The notes under the pieces were generated by a model. The model ran no database searches, was not told where the DNA came from, and was given only the letters and a program-made list of their open reading frames with translations. 9,113 bases of DNA from Oscillospiraceae bacterium (GTDB taxonomy: Bacteria; Bacillota; Clostridia; Oscillospirales; Ruminococcaceae), in contig WRLS01000086.1 in the NCBI GenBank assembly GCA_009776345.1, positions 1 through 9,113 on the forward strand. Direction: 5' to 3'. Numbering within the stretch: position 1 is the stretch's first letter; every line of letters begins with the position of its first letter. Of this stretch, positions 1-6,823 are shown piece after piece. Made by a program: the position numbers and the translations under genes.

Positions 1-1
1 C

Positions 2-130
2 AACTTGGCGGAGCTGCCCTACAATCATCATCCGCTGATTGCAGGCGGCATACTGGAAGCTGATTGCGGCCGGCTTCTGACAGATTTTTTTGCGCAGCTG
101 AGGAAAAACAAGGTCAGCTGCTGTGATTAA
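2..130 (+). CDS. 3' end of an unrecognised protein (partial at left edge)
   Basis: An open frame enters from the left edge and stops at TAA 128-130, giving the last 42 residues of a protein. The visible part begins NLAELPYNHHPLIAGG and ends with a basic, cysteine-containing tail (KNKVSCCD). The codons resemble those of neighbouring genes (GCG, GGC, CTG), which supports a real gene end. The fragment is too short for me to assign a family. The gene points towards the leftward pyrophosphatase gene, and their 3' ends overlap by 17 bases (114-130). No terminator is visible between the two convergent genes. Confidence 0.5.
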   Translation, partial: NLAELPYNHHPLIAGGILEADCGRLLTDFFAQLRKNKVSCCD

Positions 131-746
131 GGGTTGGGTTTTCTGACAAAACCCTCTTGAAAAATGCCGCGAAGCCATCGTCACCCTCGGCGAGCTTCTT
201 CGTGCTGTCATCCAAATCGTAATAATATTTACCGCTTTTTATTTCCACGGACAGGCTGTCTATCGGGAAGCCCTCGTTGCGTTTCCCGTGCGGTTTTGTC
301 ACGATCAAAAATCGTTCACTTGCAATATCATCGCCCATATGCTCGTAAGCTTGAGTATCGCCAAGCACAAGGCAGATAGCGTTTTGATACCTTGCCGTCA
401 CGCTGCCGCCAAATTCGGCGGCGAGCGATGAAAAATATTCAATCGTTTCCTCATCGTTTAGCTCACGCCCGCCGACGCTCCGAACGTGTGCGCCCGGTTG
501 CCGAGCTTCATCAAGCCCGTCAATATAAAGCCCGCTGTCGCAGGAAAATACAGGCCTGCGAAGTTCACGGTAATACGCCCAAGCCTTAATTTTTGCGTTT
601 TCAAGGGGAGTGCCGCCGCTCTCGTCAATGTTAAGCTTCGGGGCGTTCACATCGGCGAGGCTTAGAATCTCAATGCCCAGAGGTTCTATGCGCTTTTTCA
701 TAAAGTCGATTTTCGCCTTGTTTGTTGTGCCGTAGATTAGCTTCAC
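114..746 (-). CDS. HAM1/RdgB-like non-canonical purine NTP pyrophosphatase, divergent
   Basis: Members of this family hydrolyse ITP, XTP or dITP to the monophosphate and pyrophosphate in the cytoplasm. The 210-residue protein shows the family's N-terminal signatures: TTNKAK (residues 7-12, with N9 and K12), ESGGTPLENAKIKA (42-55, with E49 and N50) and the CDSGLYIDGL segment (69-78), where D70 matches the second aspartate of the usual DDSG. The first aspartate is cysteine here. ARYQNAICLV (118-127) matches the usual R-x-A strand. The usual GFGYDP segment appears only as GFPIDS (159-164), and no SHR motif is seen, so substrate preference may differ from RdgB. The start is GTG (746) with AAGGGG at 757-762, ten bases upstream and overlapping the end of the permease gene (gap 7 bases), which suggests translational coupling. 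A house-cleaning enzyme at the tail of a sugar-transporter operon is unusual. The family is fairly sure; the exact substrate is not. Confidence 0.8.
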   Translation of the reverse strand: MKLIYGTTNKAKIDFMKKRIEPLGIEILSLADVNAPKLNIDESGGTPLENAKIKAWAYYRELRRPVFSCDSGLYIDGLDEARQPGAHVRSVGGRELNDEETIEYFSSLAAEFGGSVTARYQNAICLVLGDTQAYEHMGDDIASERFLIVTKPHGKRNEGFPIDSLSVEIKSGKYYYDLDDSTKKLAEGDDGFAAFFKRVLSENPTLNHSS

Positions 747-753
747 AGTACCC

Positions 754-1653
754 TTACCCCTTCACCGAACCCAGCACAAGGCCGGTTGCAAAATATTTCT
801 GCAAGAACGGATATATTATAAGAATAGGGATCATGGCTAAAAACATTTGTGCCGCCGCGGATGTGCGTGCGCTGACCAGCTCGATATAGCGCGCGATGTC
901 GGCGGATACATTTGTAGAGTTGCGGAAGAACGCCTCCACATTTATTACCATAGTTTGCAGGTAGCTTTGCAATGGGTAATTCTGGATCCTGTTCATGTAT
1001 ATTTGCCCGTCAAACCAGCTGTTCCAGTGGGCAACGAAGGAAAACAAGGTCACTGTCGCCAAAGTCGGGGTAGAAACAGGCAATATGATATACACAAGCG
1101 TGCGCACATGGCTGGCGCCGTCTACATAGGCCGCCTCTTCCAGTTCCGGGGGCAAAGAGCGCATATAGTTCATGACCACCAGCATAGAGAACACCGGCAG
1201 CGCGCCCGGCAGTACCAGCGCCCAGATGCTGTCGATAAGCCCCGTGAACCGCACAATCATGTATGTAGGGATAAGCCCCGCGGAAAACAAAATCGTGACG
1301 ACAAAGAACCAGGAATATATGCTCCTGAAACGGAAGTTCTCCTTAGATTTGGAAAGTGGATAGGCGGTCAGAATTATAAGCAAAAGGTTGACCGGCACGC
1401 CTATTGCCACGCGCTGGATAGATACCCAAAGCGCCCGCATAAAGGCGTCGCCCTTTAGGATGAAATCATAGGCGCTTAAGTTAAAGCCGATGGGCCAGAA
1501 GATAACCTGGTTGGCGGCGACCGCATTCTTATGGGAAAAAGACACCGCAAGCTGGTTTATAAAAGGCAGGATGCAAATAAGCGCCGTGCCGACAAGTAAA
1601 ATACAGTTGAATGCCATAAATATTTTTCGGGATACGGATGTTTGCATATTCAT
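754..1653 (-). CDS. CUT1-type sugar ABC transporter permease, LplC-like
   Basis: This is an inner-membrane permease subunit that should pair with the adjacent LplB-like permease to form the sugar channel. The 299-residue protein has about six hydrophobic segments, beginning with one at roughly residues 15-37. It carries the ATPase-contacting EAA loop, EAAYVDGASHVRTLVYIILP at about 173-192, with the conserved G and the final LP. The C-terminus (VLGSVKG) is typical of the LplC/YtcP group. A GTG at 1662 would add three residues, but AGGTGG at 1663-1668 sits directly against it. The same site is nine bases from ATG 1653, so I chose 1653. The gene starts 13 bases after the upstream permease stop, whose TAG is part of the ribosome site, implying coupled translation. 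Family assignment is strong; the transported sugar is unknown. Confidence 0.93.
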   Translation of the reverse strand: MNMQTSVSRKIFMAFNCILLVGTALICILPFINQLAVSFSHKNAVAANQVIFWPIGFNLSAYDFILKGDAFMRALWVSIQRVAIGVPVNLLLIILTAYPLSKSKENFRFRSIYSWFFVVTILFSAGLIPTYMIVRFTGLIDSIWALVLPGALPVFSMLVVMNYMRSLPPELEEAAYVDGASHVRTLVYIILPVSTPTLATVTLFSFVAHWNSWFDGQIYMNRIQNYPLQSYLQTMVINVEAFFRNSTNVSADIARYIELVSARTSAAAQMFLAMIPILIIYPFLQKYFATGLVLGSVKG

Positions 1654-1662
1654 TTTACTCAC

Positions 1663-1668
1663 CCACCT
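1663..1668 (-). promoter_or_regulatory. Ribosome binding site that fixes the LplC-like start
   Basis: On the minus strand this reads AGGTGG, directly before a GTG (1660-1662) and nine bases before ATG 1651-1653. The spacing supports the ATG. The site overlaps the TAG stop of the upstream permease. Confidence 0.7.
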
Positions 1669-2584
1669 AAAAGATTCTGTATCCGGCAGTCCTGTCCGCC
1701 AAATAGTAAGACGCTATGATAAACAGCAGGGACACGATCGACTTAAAGAAGCCCGCGGCGGTACTCAGCGCAAATTGTGCGGATTCAATGCCCAGGCGGA
1801 AAACAAAGGTATCCAGGATATCCCCTGTGTCTAGCACAACCGGGCTGTACATATTGTATATCTGGTCGAAGCCGCCGTTTAGGATATTCGCCATCCCCAG
1901 GACCGTCATCAGTATAATTGTGCTTTGTATGCCGGGAAGCGTTATGTGCAGCGTCTGTTTCCACCGCCCCGCGCCGTCAATCATGGCGGATTCATACAGC
2001 GAGGGATCAATTGAAGTCAGCGCCGCTAAATAAATGACCGACCCAAAGCCGAAGCCCTTCCACACATCCGTGAGAACCATTGTAATGGGGAACCAGAATT
2101 TGTCCCCCAGGAAAAACGGTATCTGGATCCCAAGCGGGGACATTAGCAAAGCAACCGCGCCGCTACTGGGGGAAAGCAGGTCTTTAAAGATACCCGCCAG
2201 AATAATCCAGGACAAAAAGTGCGGCAGATAAACAAAAGTTTGGATAGAGCGCTTAAAGCCGATATTCGCGACTTCATTGAGAAGCAAGGCGAAGATTACC
2301 GGCACTACGACATGCAGGATCATCTTCGAAAGCGCGATGAATACGGTGTTTCGGATTATTGGCCAAAATGTAGGCATTGTGAAAAGCGTCTGAAAGTTTT
2401 GCAGCCCCACCCACTCCGAGCCGAACAGCCCGTTTGTAGGGACAAACCGCTGGAACGCGATGCCTATCCCCGCCATAGATCCATAACTGTAAATCCCTAC
2501 CAAAACTACAGCGGGGATCAGCATAATATGCAGGGGCAGCTCGCGCAGGTTTTTGTTTCGCCTTCTAAGCTTGCTGTTGTTCAT
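1667..2584 (-). CDS. CUT1-type sugar ABC transporter permease, LplB-like
   Basis: This is the first permease subunit of the importer. The 305-residue protein has a basic N-terminus (KLRRRNKNLR), a hydrophobic segment at about 17-40 and further membrane segments. The EAA loop is ESAMIDGAGRWKQTLHITLP (about 198-217), with the conserved G and LP. The preceding SVIYLAALTSIDPSLY stretch and the end (ADRTAGYRIF) are typical of the LplB family. The frame is open back to an ATG at 2650, but that start would lie inside a strong hairpin and lacks a ribosome site. ATG 2584 has GGGGTGA four bases upstream and gives a normal N-terminus. It lies 82 bases after the binding-protein stop, a longer gap than elsewhere in the operon and filled by a hairpin. 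Confidence 0.93.
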   Translation of the reverse strand: MNNSKLRRRNKNLRELPLHIMLIPAVVLVGIYSYGSMAGIGIAFQRFVPTNGLFGSEWVGLQNFQTLFTMPTFWPIIRNTVFIALSKMILHVVVPVIFALLLNEVANIGFKRSIQTFVYLPHFLSWIILAGIFKDLLSPSSGAVALLMSPLGIQIPFFLGDKFWFPITMVLTDVWKGFGFGSVIYLAALTSIDPSLYESAMIDGAGRWKQTLHITLPGIQSTIILMTVLGMANILNGGFDQIYNMYSPVVLDTGDILDTFVFRLGIESAQFALSTAAGFFKSIVSLLFIIASYYLADRTAGYRIF

Positions 2585-2622
2585 GATTTCACCCCAAGCA
2601 AACAAATTTATGTTGGTGCAAA

Positions 2623-2651
2623 TATGCGGCGGGAGAGCCTCCCGCCGCATA
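2623..2651 (-). repeat. Perfect 13-bp intercistronic hairpin between binding-protein and permease genes
   Basis: The arms TATGCGGCGGGAG (2623-2635) and CTCCCGCCGCATA (2639-2651) pair perfectly around a 3-base loop. On the minus-strand mRNA the stem falls just after the binding-protein stop. It is followed by CATATTTGC-like sequence (minus-strand bases below 2623), not a U-run, so it is not a classic full terminator. Such elements after binding-protein genes (malE-malF is the known case) can stabilise the upstream mRNA end or attenuate read-through, making binding protein in excess of permease. That role is inferred here. Confidence 0.8.
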
Positions 2652-2666
2652 AAATCTCAAGCCGTC

Positions 2667-4352
2667 TTACGGATACATGACTTCCAGCTCGTCAAGGGTC
2701 TGTTGGCCGCCGTTTGCCAGCCAGTCCGCAACAGCTTCATCAAACGCATCCAAAGGCTTTGCGCCTGTGATGATGTCTGTGAAGGTTGTGCGCAGTATGC
2801 CCTCTAAAATAGAGCTGTTTTGGTACCAGATTTCCGGGCGCTCGGTCGACATTACGCTTTGTACGATATGGCCGCTGTAGTCATACAGCGCCACCGCCAT
2901 GGAGCCGCGCTCAAACATCTGGCCCCAGGTGCCGTAGGCGTTGGGGTTGGTGTCGGTCCCTGCCTCAAAGTTCTTGATCCAGTCGTAATATACCTGCACG
3001 CCTGTAGCAAGGCTGTCCCTGTCATTGGCCGCAAGGGCAGGGTGGAGTACATCGGCATACAGCTCTGTTGGGATCGGCACGAACACAGGGCACAGCCTGT
3101 ACTGTTCATCAGCCCAGAAGTCCTGGAAGTTGTCTGCCTTGTCGCTGGACTCAACTGTGGCTTCGTAGAGGTTGAGTATCTTCATGAAGGCTTCCGGGTG
3201 TTTTGTGTTGGCGTTCAGCATGAACATATACTCGGGGCTTTCGTTGGAGTTTATGCCGACTTTGAAATCATGCCCCGCCTGTGTTGGGATAGGATACGGG
3301 CGGGTGATGACGCCTTCGGATTCATACACGAAGTTATAGGGGTACCAGGTGCCCCAGTTCATGTGATACATCATGCCAACTTTGCCGTTGGCTACATCGA
3401 CTTCAAGCGTGCCGCCGTCTTTTACGACAAACTCAGGGTCGATCAGGCCTTCGGCGTACATATCGCGCACAACAGCAAGGGCGTCCTTCACCCCGGGCTG
3501 GATCCAGCCAAACTGCATTTTGCCGTCGCTGCCGCGGTAGTAGACATCCTGGCCGCGGACAGGGGCGCCGAACGCGCTTGCCAAACCGGCGATGTTGCCG
3601 AAGTTGGATTCATCGAATTTGTTGTTTAAGGCAAAGCCGTAAGTGCTGCCGTCGCCCGAGGTTAATATACGTGCCATTTCGACCATCTCATCGACAGTCT
3701 GGGGAGGCTTGCCGCCTGCTTTTTCCAGCCAGTCGTCGCGGATCCACAGATACACCGCCTGGTGGAAGTTGTCCACCATTGACGGGAACGCGTAAAGCCT
3801 GCCGTCAATGGACGCGCCCTTAAAGCCGCCCGGCCATTTGTCCTGGTAAGCCTTTACGTTATCCGTGGCGTATTGGGCGTAAAGGTCGGTCATGTCATAA
3901 AGGTACCCGGCCTCATATGCCTGTGTGAACCATGTGCGGTCGCTCCAGTTGAAGATATCGGGCAGGTCACCGGAAGCCAGCGCGACATTTATGCGGTTGC
4001 GGAAGGCATCGGTGGAAATATCTGCGGAAAAGTAAACTTCCAGGTCGATGTTCAGATCTTCCTTAATCTTGCGGGACCAGCGGTTATCCTCGTATGTATC
4101 GCCGTCAAAGAATTTCTGAACCTGCGATGCCTGCACTGCCCATGTGATGGTTACAGGCTCGGCATACGGTGTCAGCGGGCCGTCAGCGACGGGCGCGGGC
4201 GCTGCAGCCCCGGAGTTGTTATTGCTTGCGGGTGCCGGTGTACCGCCGCCGGTGCCGCCTGATTGGTCGCCGGATCCGCCGCACGCCGCAAGCCCTGCTA
4301 CGATCACTAACGCAATCACAAGTGCAAACACGCGTTTATGGATTGACTTCAT
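2667..4352 (-). CDS. Lipoprotein sugar-binding protein of a CUT1 ABC transporter (LplA-like, extracellular solute-binding family 1)
   Basis: This is the surface-anchored receptor that delivers substrate to the two permeases. The 561-residue protein starts with a basic n-region (MKSIHKR), a hydrophobic stretch (8-20) and the lipobox LAAC (21-24), so C24 should be lipidated. A low-complexity Gly/Ser/Pro/Ala linker (about 25-57) then leads to the binding domain. Family-type features include DLPDIFNW, GRLYAFPSM and VANGKVGMMYHMNWG segments and many aromatic residues, as expected of a sugar-binding cleft. The length fits the large LplA-type members. ATG 4352 has AAGGGGG seven bases upstream. It is the first gene of the leftward operon and sits about 26 bases from a good candidate promoter. 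Family assignment is strong. The ligand is not readable, though the neighbouring beta-glucosidase suggests a beta-glycoside or oligosaccharide. Confidence 0.95.
   Translation of the reverse strand: MKSIHKRVFALVIALVIVAGLAACGGSGDQSGGTGGGTPAPASNNNSGAAAPAPVADGPLTPYAEPVTITWAVQASQVQKFFDGDTYEDNRWSRKIKEDLNIDLEVYFSADISTDAFRNRINVALASGDLPDIFNWSDRTWFTQAYEAGYLYDMTDLYAQYATDNVKAYQDKWPGGFKGASIDGRLYAFPSMVDNFHQAVYLWIRDDWLEKAGGKPPQTVDEMVEMARILTSGDGSTYGFALNNKFDESNFGNIAGLASAFGAPVRGQDVYYRGSDGKMQFGWIQPGVKDALAVVRDMYAEGLIDPEFVVKDGGTLEVDVANGKVGMMYHMNWGTWYPYNFVYESEGVITRPYPIPTQAGHDFKVGINSNESPEYMFMLNANTKHPEAFMKILNLYEATVESSDKADNFQDFWADEQYRLCPVFVPIPTELYADVLHPALAANDRDSLATGVQVYYDWIKNFEAGTDTNPNAYGTWGQMFERGSMAVALYDYSGHIVQSVMSTERPEIWYQNSSILEGILRTTFTDIITGAKPLDAFDEAVADWLANGGQQTLDELEVMYP
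4326..4337. promoter_or_regulatory. Possible LacI-family operator, copy 1 (inside the binding-protein gene)
   Basis: AAAC-ACGC-GTTT is a 4+4+4 inverted repeat. The 11-mer AAACACGCGTT recurs exactly at 4488-4498 in the leader of the LacI-type gene. This copy lies in codons 6-9 of the binding-protein gene, a place where a downstream operator could sit. Coding constraint could also explain it, so confidence is low. Confidence 0.3.
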
Positions 4353-4384
4353 TTACGTTCCCCCTTAAGTAAACAATTTACTCT

Positions 4385-4413
4385 ATATTAACACACTTGC
4401 TACGTGAATGCAA
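4385..4413 (-). promoter_or_regulatory. Candidate promoter for the transporter operon
   Basis: On the minus strand, TTGCAT (4408-4413) is followed by a 17-base spacer and TAATAT (4385-4390). Transcription would start near 4378, giving a leader of about 25 bases. Very AT-rich DNA lies directly upstream (4414-4449) and could act as an UP element. Each hexamer matches the consensus at four of six positions. Confidence 0.5.
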
Positions 4414-4449
4414 TATATTTAGTTTAAAAATATTAATTTTTTGTATGTA

Positions 4450-4479
4450 TTGACATAGAAGCGCATACCATGTTATCAT
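4450..4479 (+). promoter_or_regulatory. Candidate promoter for the lacI-type/GH1 operon
   Basis: A perfect -35 hexamer TTGACA (4450-4455), an 18-base spacer and TATCAT (4474-4479) form a good sigma-A-type promoter. The predicted start near 4486 gives a leader of about 85 bases. It is back-to-back with the transporter promoter, with only the 36-base AT-rich tract 4414-4449 between the two -35 boxes. Confidence 0.65.
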
Positions 4480-4487
4480 AAATTCGT

Positions 4488-4499
4488 AAACACGCGTTA
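4488..4499. promoter_or_regulatory. Possible LacI-family operator, copy 2 (just downstream of the rightward promoter)
   Basis: AAAC-ACGC-GTTA shares the exact 11-mer AAACACGCGTT with copy 1, 162 bp away. It sits within a few bases of the predicted start of the regulator's transcript, where a repressor would block initiation. The symmetry is imperfect by one base. Confidence 0.35.
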
Positions 4500-4533
4500 T
4501 TTCGCAGCATTGCAAATGTGTCCGACATGGGGT

Positions 4534-4546
4534 ATACTTAAAGTAT
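4534..4546. promoter_or_regulatory. Short palindrome in the regulator leader
   Basis: ATACTT-A-AAGTAT is a perfect 6+1+6 palindrome 26 bases before the regulator start codon. It could be a second operator type or chance in AT-rich DNA. Confidence 0.25.
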
Positions 4547-4571
4547 CGGGTCAAAGTGAGGGCACGCGCGG

Positions 4572-5621
4572 ATGAAAAAACTCAACAGCACGGAAATTGC
4601 AAAGCTTGCCGGTGTCTCGCGCAGTACGGTCAGCCGCGTGGTGAACGGCTACAGTAACGTACCGGACGAAACCCGCGCGCACGTTATGAAAGTAATAAAC
4701 GAAAATGAATACTACCCGCTGATTTCCGGGCAGCTTATGGCGGGGAAAAAAACCGGTACGCTGGGGTTCTTTTGGGTTGCCAGCGGCAAGATCGCGAATG
4801 ACATACAGGCAAGCGCGTTCTTTGTGCATATTACGGAAAGCGCCGCCGAGCTTGGCTACCTTGTGCTGACCTGTATTGTAAAAAACCTGTCAGACAGCGA
4901 GAATATTGATTGGGTCAAACGTGTTTTTATGCAGGAACGCATAGACGCGGGTATTTTTGTTGGCGTTAGCAATAATGAGCCGCTGGTGGAGGAGCTGATT
5001 TCAAAGGGCAAGATCGTTGGCATTTTTGACCACTTCCACCCCGAACGCAACGAGCCTAACCGCATTTCTGTCAATTTTGAAACAGACACAGGCAAAAAGG
5101 CAATCGACTACCTGTACAGCCTGGGGCACCGTAAAATCGCGATCATAGACGGCAACATGAACCGTTTTATCAGCATGAAGCGGCACGAAAGCTTCCTGGC
5201 GGGGATGCTCGCGCATAATTTGGAAATACGCGCCGAGTGGATGTGCTACGCCGATGTTACCGAATCCGGCGGCTACCGGGCGGCTAAGGCAATGCTGTCC
5301 CGGTGCGATGAGCTGCCCACCGCAATCTGCGCCAATAACGACGCCACGGCTTTTGGGGCATATACCGCGCTGGGGGAAGCCGGTATCTCAATCCCGGGGC
5401 AGGTTTCTGTTATAGGGATCGACGGCCACGGCAAATGCGAGCTGGTTTCCCCGGCGCTGACGACTTTCGCGTTCAACCACAGGGAAATTTTCTACTCCCT
5501 GGTAAAAAGGACTATAGCCGCAGTGGAGCAAAAGCCCGATAACCCCACCACCGAGTTTTTGCCAAGCACACTGGTGGAGCGCGCCTCCTGCCTGCGGGTC
5601 ATAGATAACGGCAATACATAA
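4572..5621 (+). CDS. LacI-family transcriptional regulator
   Basis: The 349-residue protein has an N-terminal LacI helix-turn-helix, STEIAKLAGVSRSTVSRVVNG (6-26), then a hinge region (about 46-61) and a periplasmic-binding-protein-like effector domain. That domain shows SVNFETDTGKKAIDYLYSLGH (167-186), the PTAICANNDATAFGA segment (249-263), SVIGIDG (279-285) and the SPALTTFAF block (293-301), all at family positions. The hinge is atypical: YYPLISGQLMAGKKT has Leu where YxPN is usual. The start ATG has GAGGG nine bases upstream. It is transcribed away from the transporter operon and is the first gene of the rightward operon, so it probably controls both directions and itself. The effector is likely a sugar or glycoside linked to this cluster. 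Whether it represses or activates cannot be seen. Confidence 0.95.
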   Translation: MKKLNSTEIAKLAGVSRSTVSRVVNGYSNVPDETRAHVMKVINENEYYPLISGQLMAGKKTGTLGFFWVASGKIANDIQASAFFVHITESAAELGYLVLTCIVKNLSDSENIDWVKRVFMQERIDAGIFVGVSNNEPLVEELISKGKIVGIFDHFHPERNEPNRISVNFETDTGKKAIDYLYSLGHRKIAIIDGNMNRFISMKRHESFLAGMLAHNLEIRAEWMCYADVTESGGYRAAKAMLSRCDELPTAICANNDATAFGAYTALGEAGISIPGQVSVIGIDGHGKCELVSPALTTFAFNHREIFYSLVKRTIAAVEQKPDNPTTEFLPSTLVERASCLRVIDNGNT

Positions 5622-5638
5622 AAGAAAGGGAGATTGTT

Positions 5639-6100
5639 ATGGCAGGGATTTTAGGGACCAATACCTTGACGCAAATCGGATTTATCGTAAGGGACATTGA
5701 GGCGACAAAAAAGAAGTTCGCGGCACTTTTCGGCATCGAGCCGCCGCCCCATTTCGACGGCGGCAAATACGAAGTTACAGGCACTACCTTTAAAGGCAAG
5801 CCCGCCCCGGACGCTAATTGCCTTATGGCTTTCTTTGACGTAGGCCCGGGCATCCAGCTCGAGCTTATCCAGCCCAACGGTGTATCCAGCGTTTGGCAGG
5901 ATTTCTTGGATGAAAAAGGCGAGGGCGTCCATCACATCGCTTTCCACATTAAAGGCATGGAAGAAAAAATCAAGGTCTGCGAAGATTTCGGCATGAAGCT
6001 GGTACAGCATGGCAAGTACGGCGACGGCGGCGGCGAATACGCTTATCTTGACGCATACGGCGACCTGAAATGCCTTTTTGAGCTTTTGGAGAATTATTAG
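5639..6100 (+). CDS. VOC superfamily (glyoxalase-fold) protein, methylmalonyl-CoA-epimerase-like
   Basis: The 153-residue protein has two VOC beta-alpha-beta-beta-beta modules (about 8-80 and 95-152). VOC enzymes usually hold a divalent metal and catalyse isomerisation, epimerisation, lyase or dioxygenase steps. Expected ligand positions are visible: E75 in QLELIQP, H98/H99 in GVHHIAFHI and E148 in FELLENY. The first ligand, usually His in an HIG-type motif, is Gln (Q12 in TQIGFIV), so metal binding or chemistry may be altered. AAAGGGAG lies before ATG 5639. The gene follows the regulator by 17 bases and precedes the first SDR by one base, so it is part of the catabolic operon. Its substrate may be the aglycone or an oxidised sugar. 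True methylmalonyl-CoA epimerase is unlikely in this context. Confidence 0.85.
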   Translation: MAGILGTNTLTQIGFIVRDIEATKKKFAALFGIEPPPHFDGGKYEVTGTTFKGKPAPDANCLMAFFDVGPGIQLELIQPNGVSSVWQDFLDEKGEGVHHIAFHIKGMEEKIKVCEDFGMKLVQHGKYGDGGGEYAYLDAYGDLKCLFELLENY

Positions 6101-6101
6101 T

Positions 6102-6794
6102 ATGAATATAGTAATTATTGGCGCTACACAGGGGCTTGGCTATGAGCTGGCACGAAAATTCCTCGAAGAGGGGCATATCGTCGCCGCGGGCGTGGTAGAA
6201 CGCGAAACGCCGCCCGCATTACAGAAGCTTGAGGAAAAGTACGGGCAAAAGCTACGCGTGTTCCGTGCGGATGTGACCGATGACACCGAGCTTGAACAGG
6301 GCGCGAAGCTTTGCGCCAGTTTCATGGGTGAAGTTGATGCCTTGTGCAACGTAGCCGGGGTATTGCTGCCCGGTGACCGCGTAAACCTGATCCATGAATG
6401 TGACCCCGCCGAACTGCGCAAAACCTTTGAGGTGAATACTCTGGGCGCTGTTTTTACCGCGCGGGCGTTTTACCCTGTCATGAAGCGCGGCGGGATGCTG
6501 CTTACTATTACATCAGAGGGGCCGGGCATTAAAAATTGCGGCACCTGGGTGCCCTGCTACGGTTTATCCAAAACCGCGGCTACAAAGGTCCCCGGGATGT
6601 TCAACGCCGCGGTTGACGACGTGGATTTCTATGCTGTCCACCCCGGGCGCATGAACACAGAAATGGGGCGCACCACCGCGCAAATCGAAGCCGCCGAAGC
6701 CGCCGAAGGCATCTACAGGCTTATGACAGGCGAGATACCGGCATCCCGCGCGGAGTGGTACATAGATTATTTAGGCCGCCCGATGGCGGTGTAA
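6102..6794 (+). CDS. Short-chain dehydrogenase/reductase 1 (SDR)
   Basis: This is a classical-type SDR of 230 residues, an NAD(P)-dependent oxidoreductase acting on an alcohol or ketone. The nucleotide-binding glycine motif is GATQGLG (7-13), the stabilising motif is CNVAG (82-86), and the likely catalytic tetrad is N112, S138, Y153 and K157 (YGLSK). HPGRMNTEMG (180-189) is the usual post-catalytic PG motif. An in-frame ATG at 6078 lies inside the VOC gene. I chose ATG 6102 because it gives a normal beta-strand start (MNIVIIGATQ) and GGAG lies ten bases upstream. The start is one base after the VOC stop, so translation is probably coupled. It is a distant relative of the SDR at 8179. Substrate and cofactor preference are unknown. 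Confidence 0.92.
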   Translation: MNIVIIGATQGLGYELARKFLEEGHIVAAGVVERETPPALQKLEEKYGQKLRVFRADVTDDTELEQGAKLCASFMGEVDALCNVAGVLLPGDRVNLIHECDPAELRKTFEVNTLGAVFTARAFYPVMKRGGMLLTITSEGPGIKNCGTWVPCYGLSKTAATKVPGMFNAAVDDVDFYAVHPGRMNTEMGRTTAQIEAAEAAEGIYRLMTGEIPASRAEWYIDYLGRPMAV

Positions 6795-6823
6795 CCGTAT
6801 CTTAGAATAAAGGAGGCATTTCA

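Noticed and set aside
847..1458. A 203-codon + strand frame opposite the LplC-like permease
   Set aside because: It is rich in Arg, Cys and His without family motifs, and lies fully over a well-supported permease gene.
2585..2650. Upstream ATG at 2650 as start of the LplB-like permease
   Set aside because: It lies at the base of the strong hairpin, has no ribosome site and adds a tail unlike the family. ATG 2584 has GGGGTGA upstream.
2820..3629. A 269-codon open frame on the + strand opposite the binding-protein gene
   Set aside because: The opposite strand encodes a clear lipoprotein with lipobox and family motifs. The + strand product has no recognisable motif and no ribosome site, so it is an antisense shadow.
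5639..6100. VOC protein as a true methylmalonyl-CoA epimerase
   Set aside because: The fold is similar, but Q12 differs from the usual His and no mutase or carboxylase genes are nearby.
6078..6101. Upstream ATG at 6078 as start of the first SDR
   Set aside because: It lies inside the VOC gene and adds eight residues before the usual SDR first strand. ATG 6102 fits both spacing and fold.
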